From: CAZRZN01 sp964604565
GTDB taxonomy: Bacteria; Pseudomonadota; Alphaproteobacteria; Rhodobacterales; Rhodobacteraceae
NCBI GenBank assembly: GCA_964604565.1
Contig: CAZRZN010000257.1
Coordinates: forward strand, 1-6,085
Direction of reading: 5' to 3'
DNA length: 6,085 nucleotides
The notes under the pieces: generated by a model
Databases searched by the model: none
Seen by the model: the letters and a program-made list of their open reading frames with translations, nothing else
Told to the model about the DNA's origin: nothing
Position numbers and translations under genes: made by a program
Shown here: positions 1 through 5,828 of the stretch, piece after piece
Numbering within the stretch: the stretch's first letter is position 1
Layout: each line of letters opens with the position of its first letter

Positions 1-149
1 TGTGGGGGTCCGACTGGCCGGTGTGCCGATTGCAGGCAAGCTATGATAACTGGCTCCAGTTGGCCTTGGATCTGACGTCCGATCTACCGCAGGAGGCGCG
101 CGGACAGATCTTTGGCGCGACGGCGCAGCGGTTCTATCGACTGACCTGA
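1..149 (+). CDS. C-terminal end of amidohydrolase family 2 protein (fuconolactonase-like), partial
   Basis: Only the last 48 codons are present (reading frame begins at base 3, stop TGA at 147-149), so the start lies outside the window. The visible tail begins WGSDWPVC, continues with a SYDNWL segment and ends with IFGATAQRFYRL. This is the characteristic C-terminus of the COG3618 / Amidohydro_2 family, which includes L-fucono-1,5-lactonase, rhamnonolactonase and 2-pyrone-4,6-dicarboxylate hydrolase. The Asp of GSDWP is the conserved metal-site/catalytic aspartate of this TIM-barrel hydrolase fold; the final segment is the usual helix with an IFG.TA.RFY ending. The neighbouring sugar isomerase and kinase genes favour a sugar-lactone hydrolase over an aromatic-pathway enzyme, but this is inference from context. 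It converges on the kinase gene with 13 bases between the stops and no visible terminator hairpin in between. Confidence 0.85.
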   Translation, partial: WGSDWPVCRLQASYDNWLQLALDLTSDLPQEARGQIFGATAQRFYRLT

Positions 150-162
150 GCCTGTGCCGTCG

Positions 163-1005
163 CTAGCCCGCCCCTGGACCCTGGGCGAAGGTTCTGACCT
201 GTTCGGCGGTCAGGGCCTTGCGCCCTGCCATGTCACAAGACACGTGCAGCGCAGCAGCCGCCTGCGCGAAACCGATGGCCTGCTCTATCCGCGCGCCCTG
301 AGCCACAGCGGCCGCCAAGGCCCCGGCAAACATGTCACCCGCACCGTGGGTCGACACCACTTTTACCGCGTGGCCCGGATAGGTCCGACCGGCATGGGCG
401 ACCCCATCAGGCCCGAGTGTGGTCAGAACATCTGCACGAGCCTCCGCACCGTAATACGCCGCTTCGACCCGGTTCACGATCAGCAGGTCGACGGTCGCAA
501 CCAGCCTCTGCGGCAAAGCGCGCGCCGGTGCGGCGTTCAGCCAGACCTTGGCGCCCTGTGCCCGCGCGCGTTCCGCCACCGCCAGATTGACCGCTTCCGG
601 CACCTCATTTTGCAGAAGGACGATTGCTGTCCCTGCGGGAATGTCGATCCGGTCCGCATCTATCCGAAGATTGGCCGCCGACACGATGACAGCGCCATAG
701 TCACCATTCGCATCGACGATTGCGGCGCTCATGCCGCTGGGGCCGGGATCGGTTTGCAGTTGAGAGGTCTCAACCCCGGCGCCGAGCAGTTCGTCGCGCA
801 AGGTATCGCCGAACCCGTCGCTGCCCACGCGCCCGGCAAAGCTGACCGCAGCCCCCATCCGGGCGGCGGCGGTCGCCTGATTGCCCCCCTTGCCGCCAAA
901 GACATAGTCCACCGAGGATCCGGTCACCGTTTCATCCAGCGCGGGAAGATGCGGCGCGTTCAGCACGACGTCCAGATGCAGCGATCCAACGACCAGCAGT
1001 CTCAC
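163..1005 (-). CDS. PfkB-family carbohydrate kinase (ribokinase-like)
   Basis: Predicted cytosolic ATP-dependent sugar kinase of 280 residues, slightly shorter than typical ribokinases (about 300). The N-terminus has the Rossmann-like strand MRLLVVGSLHLD followed by the sugar-binding motif GGKGGNQ (residues 37-43). The ribokinase-like LNAAPA is at 157-161, NRVEA at 178-182, TLGPDG at 196-201 and the PfkB signature STHGAGD at 218-224. D224 is the expected catalytic base, and GAG forms the anion hole. The start is GTG at 1005, chosen because it overlaps the stop of the upstream isomerase gene as GTGA and gives a family-typical N-terminus. The gene is therefore the second of a two-gene operon and probably translationally coupled. 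It likely phosphorylates the product of the isomerase/epimerase; the precise sugar is unknown. The signature has H where most relatives have T or V (DTTGAGD), and S for the leading D, a mild departure that does not remove the catalytic residue. Confidence 0.9.
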   Translation of the reverse strand: MRLLVVGSLHLDVVLNAPHLPALDETVTGSSVDYVFGGKGGNQATAAARMGAAVSFAGRVGSDGFGDTLRDELLGAGVETSQLQTDPGPSGMSAAIVDANGDYGAVIVSAANLRIDADRIDIPAGTAIVLLQNEVPEAVNLAVAERARAQGAKVWLNAAPARALPQRLVATVDLLIVNRVEAAYYGAEARADVLTTLGPDGVAHAGRTYPGHAVKVVSTHGAGDMFAGALAAAVAQGARIEQAIGFAQAAAALHVSCDMAGRKALTAEQVRTFAQGPGAG

Positions 1006-1988
1006 GCGAGCATCGCCGCCTGAACGATCCGCATGGCGAGCGGCGCATCCTGCCGGGCGATCGCAGCATGCAAGGCGGCGTCCGATACCAGCCGCGAGGC
1101 CGTGCGGCGCAACCGCTGCACCACCTCGATGTTGGTGCGCGCCTCTTCGACAGGGTCAAGGCCGGAATGATCAGGAAAGGTGTCGAAATAGATCGCACCG
1201 TCGTAGCCAATGCGTTCCAGTTCGACCAGCAGTTCGACCGTCTGGATAGGGTGAACCGCCCCCACCATCAGCCCGTTGTCCCATTTCCCGTAGCCGTCGT
1301 TCAGATGCACGCCGAGAATTCGCGAATGGCGCGCCACAAGAGCGGCGGCAAAGGCCGGCATCTCATCCGCGTAAAGCACATGGGCAAAGTCCAGCGTCAC
1401 CCCCGTGTTCGGGCGCCCGATCTCCTTTATCGCCAGCAAGGTCGTCGCGGCATCGGGCATCAAGGCAAAGGCGCGCGGCTCATTCGGCTTGTATTCCAGC
1501 GCAGTATCCACGGCGGGGTTGTGATCCGCGACCTCTGCCATGGCGTCAATCGTGTTCGCCCACGCGCGCTGATAATCCATCTGGAAGGAATAGTCGAAGC
1601 CGTCCTGCCCCATCCACAGCGTCATCAGCGTGCCGCCCATCTCGGCCAGCACATCCAGACCTCTCTTGGTCTCGTCGATTGCCGCACGCCGCACCGCCGC
1701 GTCCGGATGGGTGAACGCCCCGAGTTTGTAGCCCGGATCGGTGTAATAGCGCATCGCCATGCCGTTCAGCACCATGCCATTGTCTTCAAGCGCGCGGCTC
1801 AGATCCGCTGGGCTGTCATCGACGAAATGATCCGGGTAATTCAGATCCGCCGCCGTCAGACCGGCCGTGGCGGCGCGGGCCAGCAGATCGGCGGTCGTGA
1901 TCTTGTTCGCGCCGGGCCAATAGTCCGCCGCGCCGATCCTGAAGGCGTTGAGACGTGCTGCAAAGCGGGGGGCGGTGCCAATGTTCAT
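1002..1988 (-). CDS. Xylose-isomerase-like TIM-barrel sugar isomerase/epimerase
   Basis: Predicted cytosolic metal-dependent sugar isomerase or epimerase of 328 residues with the xylose-isomerase-like (AP_endonuc_2) TIM-barrel fold. Seen in the sequence: LWMGQDGFDY (124-133), resembling the WGGREGY loop of xylose isomerase, and LEYKPNEPRA (164-173), matching the LEPKPNEPR metal/lysine motif. TLDFAH (198-203) and GVHLND (226-231) follow, then YFDT (267-270). Expected metal ligands are E165, D200, H228 and D269. K167 lies at the place of the xylose isomerase lysine. It is shorter than true xylose isomerases (about 390-440) and a separate subfamily, so substrate is not assigned. The ATG at 1988 gives a natural N-terminus (MNIGTAPRFAARLNAF) but has no Shine-Dalgarno. 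An in-frame TTG at 2024 would add 12 residues and has GGAGGG 10 bases upstream, so the start is uncertain. The stop overlaps the start of the kinase gene (GTGA). Confidence 0.85.
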   Translation of the reverse strand: MNIGTAPRFAARLNAFRIGAADYWPGANKITTADLLARAATAGLTAADLNYPDHFVDDSPADLSRALEDNGMVLNGMAMRYYTDPGYKLGAFTHPDAAVRRAAIDETKRGLDVLAEMGGTLMTLWMGQDGFDYSFQMDYQRAWANTIDAMAEVADHNPAVDTALEYKPNEPRAFALMPDAATTLLAIKEIGRPNTGVTLDFAHVLYADEMPAFAAALVARHSRILGVHLNDGYGKWDNGLMVGAVHPIQTVELLVELERIGYDGAIYFDTFPDHSGLDPVEEARTNIEVVQRLRRTASRLVSDAALHAAIARQDAPLAMRIVQAAMLA

Positions 1989-1994
1989 GCGCAA

Positions 1995-2024
1995 GGTATA
2001 GACCGCGAAAGACCAGATGCACAA
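1995..2024 (-). promoter_or_regulatory. Possible promoter directly before the isomerase ATG
   Basis: Read on the minus strand, TTGTGC (2024-2019) and TATACC (2000-1995) are separated by 18 bases and resemble -35 and -10 hexamers (3 of 6 and 4 of 6 to consensus). A start of transcription about seven bases downstream would fall at or beside the ATG at 1988, giving a leaderless message, which would explain the lack of a ribosome-binding site there. The match is weak and competes with the reading in which TTG at 2024 is the start codon. Confidence 0.25.
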
Positions 2025-2033
2025 ATCGTCTTT

Positions 2034-2050
2034 GCCCTCCGCGGGAGGGC
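2034..2050 (-). promoter_or_regulatory. Perfect 7-bp hairpin containing a GGAGGG Shine-Dalgarno
   Basis: GCCCTCC (2034-2040) and GGAGGGC (2044-2050) form a perfect inverted repeat with a three-base loop. In the minus-strand transcript the distal arm is GGAGGGC, whose GGAGGG is a strong Shine-Dalgarno 10 bases before the alternative TTG start at 2024. If this is transcribed, the ribosome-binding site is paired and translation could be limited. As DNA it could equally be a protein-binding palindrome. There is no U-tract, so a terminator is unlikely. Confidence 0.4.
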
Positions 2051-2283
2051 GTCGCCTGCGGCAGAAAGGGCCTATGCGCCGTCTTTTGTGGCCATTGATC
2101 CGGTCTCATCCGCGTTGCCCGGGTGCCATGGTCGGGATTCGGCAACCGAAGGTGGCGAAAAATTGGCACCCAGATCTTTTGCAAGGCAAACAGGTCGGGA
2201 TACGATCGCCGCCAGCATACTCCGTCATTACAGCGGTCACGCACAGATCGCGGTGCATTTTCGACAGTTGCGGAAAAGGCACC

Positions 2284-2309
2284 ACCGGGCTCGTGATCTC
2301 GAACCCGGT
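2284..2309 (-). terminator. Probable intrinsic terminator of the PepSY-cytochrome b operon
   Basis: On the minus strand, ACCGGGTTCG and CGAGCCCGGT pair as a 10-bp stem with one T-G wobble and a six-base AGATCA loop. It begins seven bases after the cytochrome b stop codon. A TTTT run (2277-2274) follows the stem after six further bases, so the U-tract is displaced and short and termination may be partial. Position and stem quality support the call; the weak T-run keeps confidence moderate. Confidence 0.5.
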
Positions 2310-2316
2310 TGCGTCC

Positions 2317-2970
2317 TCATTCGGCCGCGCGCTTGCGTCCGTCGATCATGGCACGAACAAGGTTTTCACCATGGACGCGGCTGGCCCAGAGCACGCCGAC
2401 GACGTGCAAAAGGATCAACAGCAACGTGGCATTGGCGGCGACTTCGTGGATTTCCTCGAACGCCTCGCCGCCCACACCATGCTCATCCTGGTGATCGTCG
2501 CGGCCATCTTCAACGGAACGCGCGCCCGCGTCCGTGCTCCACGCGGACAAGGATTGCGCAGTCACGATCCCGGCAAGAGGTCCTTTACCCTTCTCCACCG
2601 CAAGGGTCGCCATGCCACTGAAAGCCGTGAGCATCAGGGCAAACAGCAGCGCGACGGTCATCGCACCACCCGCAGGACTATGACCAATGTGACGCTCCGC
2701 GCTGCCGGTAATCAGGCCGGCCAGATACATGAGCACGCGCCGCGGCCCTGTCACGAAATCCCCAAAGCGTGCCCGTCGGGATCCGACAAAGCCCCAGACG
2801 ATGCGCATCGTCACCGTCATGGCTAGGGCGTAGCCCGCATAGGTATGGAGCGTTTGCGGCTCGCCTTCCGTCAGGTAGGCTGTCGCAAAGGCCGCCACCA
2901 GAACCCAGTGGCCGATGCGGATCAGGGGATCCCAGACCCGCACCATTGCCGTTTTGACGTCTTCGGCCAT
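2317..2970 (-). CDS. Cytochrome b561-type di-heme membrane protein
   Basis: Predicted inner-membrane electron carrier of 217 residues, usual length for the prokaryotic cytochrome b561 / Ni-Fe hydrogenase b-type subunit family (COG3658). Four hydrophobic helices are visible at about 20-38, 42-64, 102-124 and 178-198. Candidate haem-ligand histidines are H21 (RIGHW), H42 (LHTYAGY), H175 (EEIHEVAAN) and H189 (LLHVVG), the expected two pairs. The basic loop SRRARFGDF..GPRR (64-78) and the C-terminal GRKR point to both termini in the cytoplasm. This puts the 125-175 loop, rich in D, E and H (DGRDDHQDEHG), in the periplasm. The start is ATG at 2970, which overlaps the stop of the upstream PepSY gene as TGATG; a TTG one codon earlier is also possible. 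It probably passes electrons between the quinone pool and a periplasmic partner; no partner c-type cytochrome is in the window. Confidence 0.88.
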   Translation of the reverse strand: MAEDVKTAMVRVWDPLIRIGHWVLVAAFATAYLTEGEPQTLHTYAGYALAMTVTMRIVWGFVGSRRARFGDFVTGPRRVLMYLAGLITGSAERHIGHSPAGGAMTVALLFALMLTAFSGMATLAVEKGKGPLAGIVTAQSLSAWSTDAGARSVEDGRDDHQDEHGVGGEAFEEIHEVAANATLLLILLHVVGVLWASRVHGENLVRAMIDGRKRAAE

Positions 2971-3308
2971 CAATCGTCGTCCCGATCGTATCCGTCATCG
3001 TCATGGCTGCGCTTGCGGTAATCGTCGTCCTCGACATGGCGCAGCACGTCACCGGTCACCGGATCCAGGTAGGCGGAAACGCGCAGACCTTTGGCGTCGG
3101 TCATTTCCACGTCATAGTGGCCGTTCTCCATTTCGATTTCGCGAACGGTGTAACCCTGATTTTCAAGCATCGTGGCGATCTCGACGAGGCTCATCCTCGA
3201 CTGTATGGGCGTCGGGGAAGGTGTGCCCTGATCTTGGGCAATTGCGCCAATCGCAAAAAGGCTCGCGGCAGAGGCCAGTGCCCCGGTAAAGAGAATGGTG
3301 CGTTTCAT
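2970..3308 (-). CDS. Exported PepSY-domain protein with acidic tail
   Basis: Small predicted periplasmic protein of 112 residues. It has a classical Sec signal peptide (MKR, hydrophobic core, cleavage probably after AIA at residue 24). A single PepSY-type domain follows at about 37-93: SRMSLVEIATMLENQGY, then a strand-turn-strand with GHYDVEMTD, and the typical ending LDPVTGDVL. The tail (93-112) is low complexity, made mostly of D with a few R, K, H and Y. PepSY domains are known as small inhibitory or ligand-binding modules outside the membrane; a specific role here is not known. The start ATG at 3308 has a good AAGGAG (3321-3316) seven bases upstream. It is the first gene of an operon with the cytochrome b, to which it is coupled, suggesting that it serves as a periplasmic partner or modulator of that protein. 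Confidence 0.85.
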   Translation of the reverse strand: MKRTILFTGALASAASLFAIGAIAQDQGTPSPTPIQSRMSLVEIATMLENQGYTVREIEMENGHYDVEMTDAKGLRVSAYLDPVTGDVLRHVEDDDYRKRSHDDDGYDRDDD

Positions 3309-3315
3309 CTTGTGT

Positions 3316-3321
3316 CTCCTT
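3316..3321 (-). promoter_or_regulatory. Ribosome-binding site of the minus-strand PepSY gene
   Basis: AAGGAG on the minus strand lies seven bases before the ATG at 3308. It fixes that start and marks the first gene of the leftward operon as efficiently translated. Confidence 0.75.
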
Positions 3322-3369
3322 GGTTGCGGCTGCCGTTTTGGCCGCCGATGACCCCTCTTGCACCGACTC

Positions 3370-3410
3370 GCCTGACGTGGGCCTGACCGTGTCTGTCAGC
3401 TTGCTATCAG
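3370..3410 (+). promoter_or_regulatory. Candidate promoter with tandem repeats for an OmpR/PhoB-type regulator
   Basis: Two exact copies of GCCTGAC lie at 3370-3376 and 3381-3387, 11 bases apart, with a weaker third copy GTCTGTC (3391-3397). The second copy overlaps a -35-like CTGACC (3383-3388), followed after 16 bases by a -10-like TATCAG (3405-3410); each matches consensus at 4 of 6. Same-face direct repeats over the -35 are the usual binding layout for OmpR/PhoB regulators. An imperfect palindrome CTGAC/GTCAG (3383-3387, 3395-3399) lies in the same place. The region serves two divergent operons, and one encodes such a regulator, so autoregulation is a reasonable inference. Confidence 0.45.
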
Positions 3411-3435
3411 GTCGGGTGCGGTAGAGATTGACGCC

Positions 3436-3735
3436 ATGACACGTCTCGCCCTCATCCTGTCACTCCTTGCCGGCCACGCCTTGGCAGAGGGGGACGACCA
3501 TGACCGCGCCCGCCGCGCGTTGGAGGCGGGCGAAATCCTGCCGCTTTCGGACATCCTGAAAGTCGCGGAGACCGCGCGTCCCGGTCGCGTCATCGATCTT
3601 GAACTTGACCGTGATGATGGCCGCTGGATCTACGAACTGGAACTGATCTCTCCGCAGGGGCGGCTCTATGAAATGGAGATCGACGCCAAGACCGGCACCG
3701 TGCTGGAGATCGAGCGCGAGGAGGACGACGATTGA
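3436..3735 (+). CDS. Exported PepSY-domain protein linked to the two-component system
   Basis: Small predicted periplasmic protein of 99 residues. It opens with a short Sec signal peptide (MTRLALILSLLAGHALA, cleavage after residue 17), followed by an acidic EGDDHD stretch. A PepSY domain (about 31-92) follows: LPLSDILKVAE, VIDLELDRDDGRWIYELELIS, and the diagnostic ending MEIDAKTGTVLEIE. The protein ends in EREEDDD. The start ATG at 3436 is the only sensible one before the signal peptide; its Shine-Dalgarno (AGAG) is weak. It is the first gene of the plus-strand operon, 96 bases before the regulator gene, and faces another PepSY gene across the divergent promoter. By position it could be a ligand-binding or inhibitory partner of the histidine kinase sensor; PepSY genes beside two-component systems are a recurring arrangement in proteobacteria. 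Direct evidence for interaction is not in the sequence. Confidence 0.87.
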   Translation: MTRLALILSLLAGHALAEGDDHDRARRALEAGEILPLSDILKVAETARPGRVIDLELDRDDGRWIYELELISPQGRLYEMEIDAKTGTVLEIEREEDDD

Positions 3736-3819
3736 AGCAATCCCTGCCCTTCCCGATGCGCAACAGCGCTTCGGTCTCCACGGCCTGCCGGGGGTCCGCC
3801 GCCACTTCCGATCACAGTC

Positions 3820-3826
3820 GAGGTGA
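3820..3826 (+). promoter_or_regulatory. Ribosome-binding site that decides the regulator start
   Basis: GAGGTGA is an excellent match to the 16S 3' end and sits five bases before the ATG at 3832. It contains the GTG at 3823 that would otherwise be read as an upstream in-frame start, so ATG 3832 is preferred. Confidence 0.75.
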
Positions 3827-3831
3827 CTGAC

Positions 3832-4491
3832 ATGCGTGCGCTCGCGGTCGAGGATGACACCCGCATCGCAGCGGACCTGAAAGGCGCGCTGACCGGCGCC
3901 GGTTTCCGCGTGGAAGTCACGGACGACGGAGAGGATGCCTGGTTTCTCGGTGACACCGAGGACTACGACCTCGTCGTGCTGGACCTTGGCTTGCCGGGGT
4001 TGGACGGGCTGGCCGTGCTGAAGCGCTGGCGCGCGAACGGGCGCACCATGCCGGTGCTGGTGCTGACTGCGCGCGGCACATGGCAAGAGCGGGTCGAGGG
4101 GATCGAGGCAGGCGCCGACGACTACCTGCCCAAGCCCTTTCGAATGGAGGAACTGGTGGCGCGCGCCCGCGCGCTGGTCCGTCGCGCCGGTGGCAATGCG
4201 GCCGCTCTGCAAGAGGTGGGAGGTCTGTCCATCGACACCAACCGCATGAGCGTGGCGCTGCGCGGCCTCCCCGTTTCGGTGACCGCACTGGAATACCGTC
4301 TGCTGGCCTATCTCATGCAATACAGCGACAGACCGGTGCCACCCACCGAACTTCTCGATCATCTCTACGGTAACGATGACGCACGCGAGGCGAACGCCCT
4401 TGAGGCCGTCATCGCGCGCCTGCGCCGCAAGCTTGGGCGCGGCGTGATCGGCACGCGGCGCGGGTTCGGCTATTATCTGGTGCAGGGATGA
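3832..4491 (+). CDS. OmpR/PhoB-family response regulator
   Basis: Predicted cytosolic transcription factor of 219 residues, normal for the family. The receiver domain (about 2-115) shows the acidic pair in EDD (E7-D8-D9), the phospho-acceptor D51 in VVLDLGLPGLDG, T79 in LTA and K101 in LPKPF. The winged-helix DNA-binding domain (about 128-218) shows SVTALEYRLLAYL, the recognition-helix region EANALEAVIARLRRKLG and the wing GTRRGFGYYL. All signalling residues are intact, so it should be phosphorylated normally. The stop overlaps the start of the kinase gene as ATGA, marking a coupled pair, and the preceding PepSY gene probably shares its transcript. Likely targets are the tandem repeats at 3370-3397 between the two PepSY genes. 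It is closest in style to the PhoP/QseB group, but this is not sufficient to give a gene name. Confidence 0.95.
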   Translation: MRALAVEDDTRIAADLKGALTGAGFRVEVTDDGEDAWFLGDTEDYDLVVLDLGLPGLDGLAVLKRWRANGRTMPVLVLTARGTWQERVEGIEAGADDYLPKPFRMEELVARARALVRRAGGNAAALQEVGGLSIDTNRMSVALRGLPVSVTALEYRLLAYLMQYSDRPVPPTELLDHLYGNDDAREANALEAVIARLRRKLGRGVIGTRRGFGYYLVQG

Positions 4492-5828
4492 GCCTGCGAT
4501 TCCGGCTTGCGCTCGCTGGGGCGCTGGCGATCCTCATCGCGCTTGGCCTGTCCGCGTTCGGTCTTGCACAACTCTTCGGTGCGCATGTGGAACGCCGCGC
4601 CTTGGCGGAAATGAGAGTGCAGCTTGACCTTGTGCTTGCCGGTCTGGAACAGGGACCCCAGGGCCTGACACTGGCCCGCCCGCTCGCGGATCCACGCTTT
4701 GCCGTGGCCTATGGCGGACTATACTGGCAGATCGAGGGGCCGGAAGGCGTCACGCGGTCCCGGTCGCTTTGGGACGCGGTGCTGGAACTGCCAAAGGACA
4801 GGCTGGGAGATGGCGGCACGCATGTCCACCATCTGCAAGGTCCGGACGACACGGCCCTATTGGTGCTGGAACGCTCCGTCACGCTGCCGGCGCGACTGGG
4901 AGGAAACTCAGCGCGCGTTTCGGTTGCGATGGACCTCGCAGAGATCGAGGCCGCTCGCCGGGACTTTGTGGTGGATCTTGCGCCGGTCATGGCCCTGTTG
5001 GCGTTGGCGCTGACCGTGGCGGGCTGGGCCCAGCTGTCCGTGGGTCTGCGCCCGCTGCAGCGCCTCGGGCTGCGCGTTGCGGCACTCCGCGCGGGGAGCA
5101 AGAACCGCATGGGCGGCGACTGGCCTGTTGAGGTGCAACCCGTTGCAGCGGAAATCGATGCCCTGCTGAGCGCGAGGGAGGCAGAAACCGAGCGCGCCCG
5201 CGCCCGCGCGGCAGACCTCGCCCATGGGCTGAAAACACCCTTGCAGGCGCTGATGGGCGAGGCCGCGAGGCTGCGCGCTTCTGGTGCCGAGGATCAGGCC
5301 GCCGGCATCGAGGACACGGCCCGGGCCATGCGCAGGACCGTCGACAGAGAGCTGTCCCGTGCCCGCACCGCCGCACGCGCGGGCGACGCCCGTGCCGACG
5401 CCGCGCAAGTGGCAGACCGCCTGATCACCGTGCTTCGGCGCACCCCGGACGGCGCGCGGCTGGACTGGCGGCAGACCATTCCCAATGGTTATCCAGTCGC
5501 CCTGGACGAGGCCGATCTTGCTGAGGCACTTGGCGCCCTTGCCGAAAATGCCGCCCGCCACGCGCGCAGCACCGTCACCCTGACCGCCGAAATTGAGGCC
5601 GACCGCGTAAAGCTGCGCATGGGCGATGACGGTCCCGGCATCCCCGAGGAACAGCGCGAGATCCTGATGCGCCGCCATGCCCGCGCCGACGAACACGGCA
5701 CCGGACTGGGTCTTACCATCGCCTCGGAGATTGCTCAGACCGCGGGCGGCTCTCTCTCGCTGGTTGATACCAACCCCGGCCTGATGGTCACACTGATGTT
5801 GCCACGGGCCAAGCAACGCGAAGGGTGA
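4488..5828 (+). CDS. PhoQ-like membrane sensor histidine kinase
   Basis: Predicted inner-membrane kinase of 446 residues, partner of the adjoining regulator. Order: helix 1 (about 7-30), periplasmic sensor region (about 31-160) with GLYWQI and SRSLWD, helix 2 (about 163-184), HAMP-like linker (185-228). The dimerisation/phosphotransfer box ADLAHGLKTPLQAL has phospho-acceptor H246, and the ATPase domain has N-box LAENAARHAR (N354), G1 box DDGPGIP (D380) and G2 box GTGLGL (404-409). All catalytic boxes are intact. HGLKTP rather than HELRTP resembles PhoQ (HSLKTP). The sensor has no named domain I can recognise; the GLYWQI...SRSLWD pattern is one I associate with alphaproteobacterial kinases of this type. 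It senses an unknown periplasmic or membrane signal, plausibly involving the adjacent PepSY protein. The ATG overlaps the regulator stop (ATGA), giving coupled, near-stoichiometric synthesis. Confidence 0.93.
   Translation: MSLRFRLALAGALAILIALGLSAFGLAQLFGAHVERRALAEMRVQLDLVLAGLEQGPQGLTLARPLADPRFAVAYGGLYWQIEGPEGVTRSRSLWDAVLELPKDRLGDGGTHVHHLQGPDDTALLVLERSVTLPARLGGNSARVSVAMDLAEIEAARRDFVVDLAPVMALLALALTVAGWAQLSVGLRPLQRLGLRVAALRAGSKNRMGGDWPVEVQPVAAEIDALLSAREAETERARARAADLAHGLKTPLQALMGEAARLRASGAEDQAAGIEDTARAMRRTVDRELSRARTAARAGDARADAAQVADRLITVLRRTPDGARLDWRQTIPNGYPVALDEADLAEALGALAENAARHARSTVTLTAEIEADRVKLRMGDDGPGIPEEQREILMRRHARADEHGTGLGLTIASEIAQTAGGSLSLVDTNPGLMVTLMLPRAKQREG

Larger units (their letters stand above)
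1989..2316. other. Intergenic region between the sugar operon and the cytochrome b operon
   Basis: About 330 bases without a convincing gene; open frames crossing it have no recognisable domains and unlike codon use. From the right it holds a terminator-like hairpin just after the cytochrome b stop (2284-2309), then a 13-base palindrome TTTGCAAGGCAAA (2178-2190) and another, TTCGGCAACCGAA (2138-2150). A 12-base near-exact direct repeat GGTCGGGATWCG lies at 2130-2141 and 2193-2204, and a perfect 7-bp hairpin at 2034-2050 sits close to the isomerase start. Because both flanking operons run leftward, this region must contain the sugar operon promoter and any operator for a sugar-responsive repressor. 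Confidence 0.6.

Noticed and set aside
154..1023. Plus-strand open frame of 289 codons opposite the kinase gene
   Set aside because: It lies antisense to a clear PfkB kinase, has no recognisable motifs and is rich in H, R, C and G, as expected of a mirrored frame in GC-rich DNA.
2284..2309. tRNA-like GGGTTCGAGATC segment on the minus strand
   Set aside because: It superficially resembles a T-arm, but there is no acceptor stem, D-arm or anticodon arm around it; a terminator hairpin explains it better.
1068..2621. Plus-strand open frame of 517 codons
   Set aside because: Antisense to the isomerase and cytochrome b genes and across the intergenic region; composition is Arg/His/Gly-rich with no domain signal.
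3736..3831. Possible terminator or promoter between the PepSY and regulator genes
   Set aside because: Only short, weak inverted repeats (for example GCGC-AACA-GCGC) and no T-run or convincing -35/-10 pair; a continuous operon is the simpler reading.
3460..4362. Minus-strand open frame of 300 codons
   Set aside because: Antisense to the second PepSY and the response regulator, both of which have strong family motifs in the plus strand.
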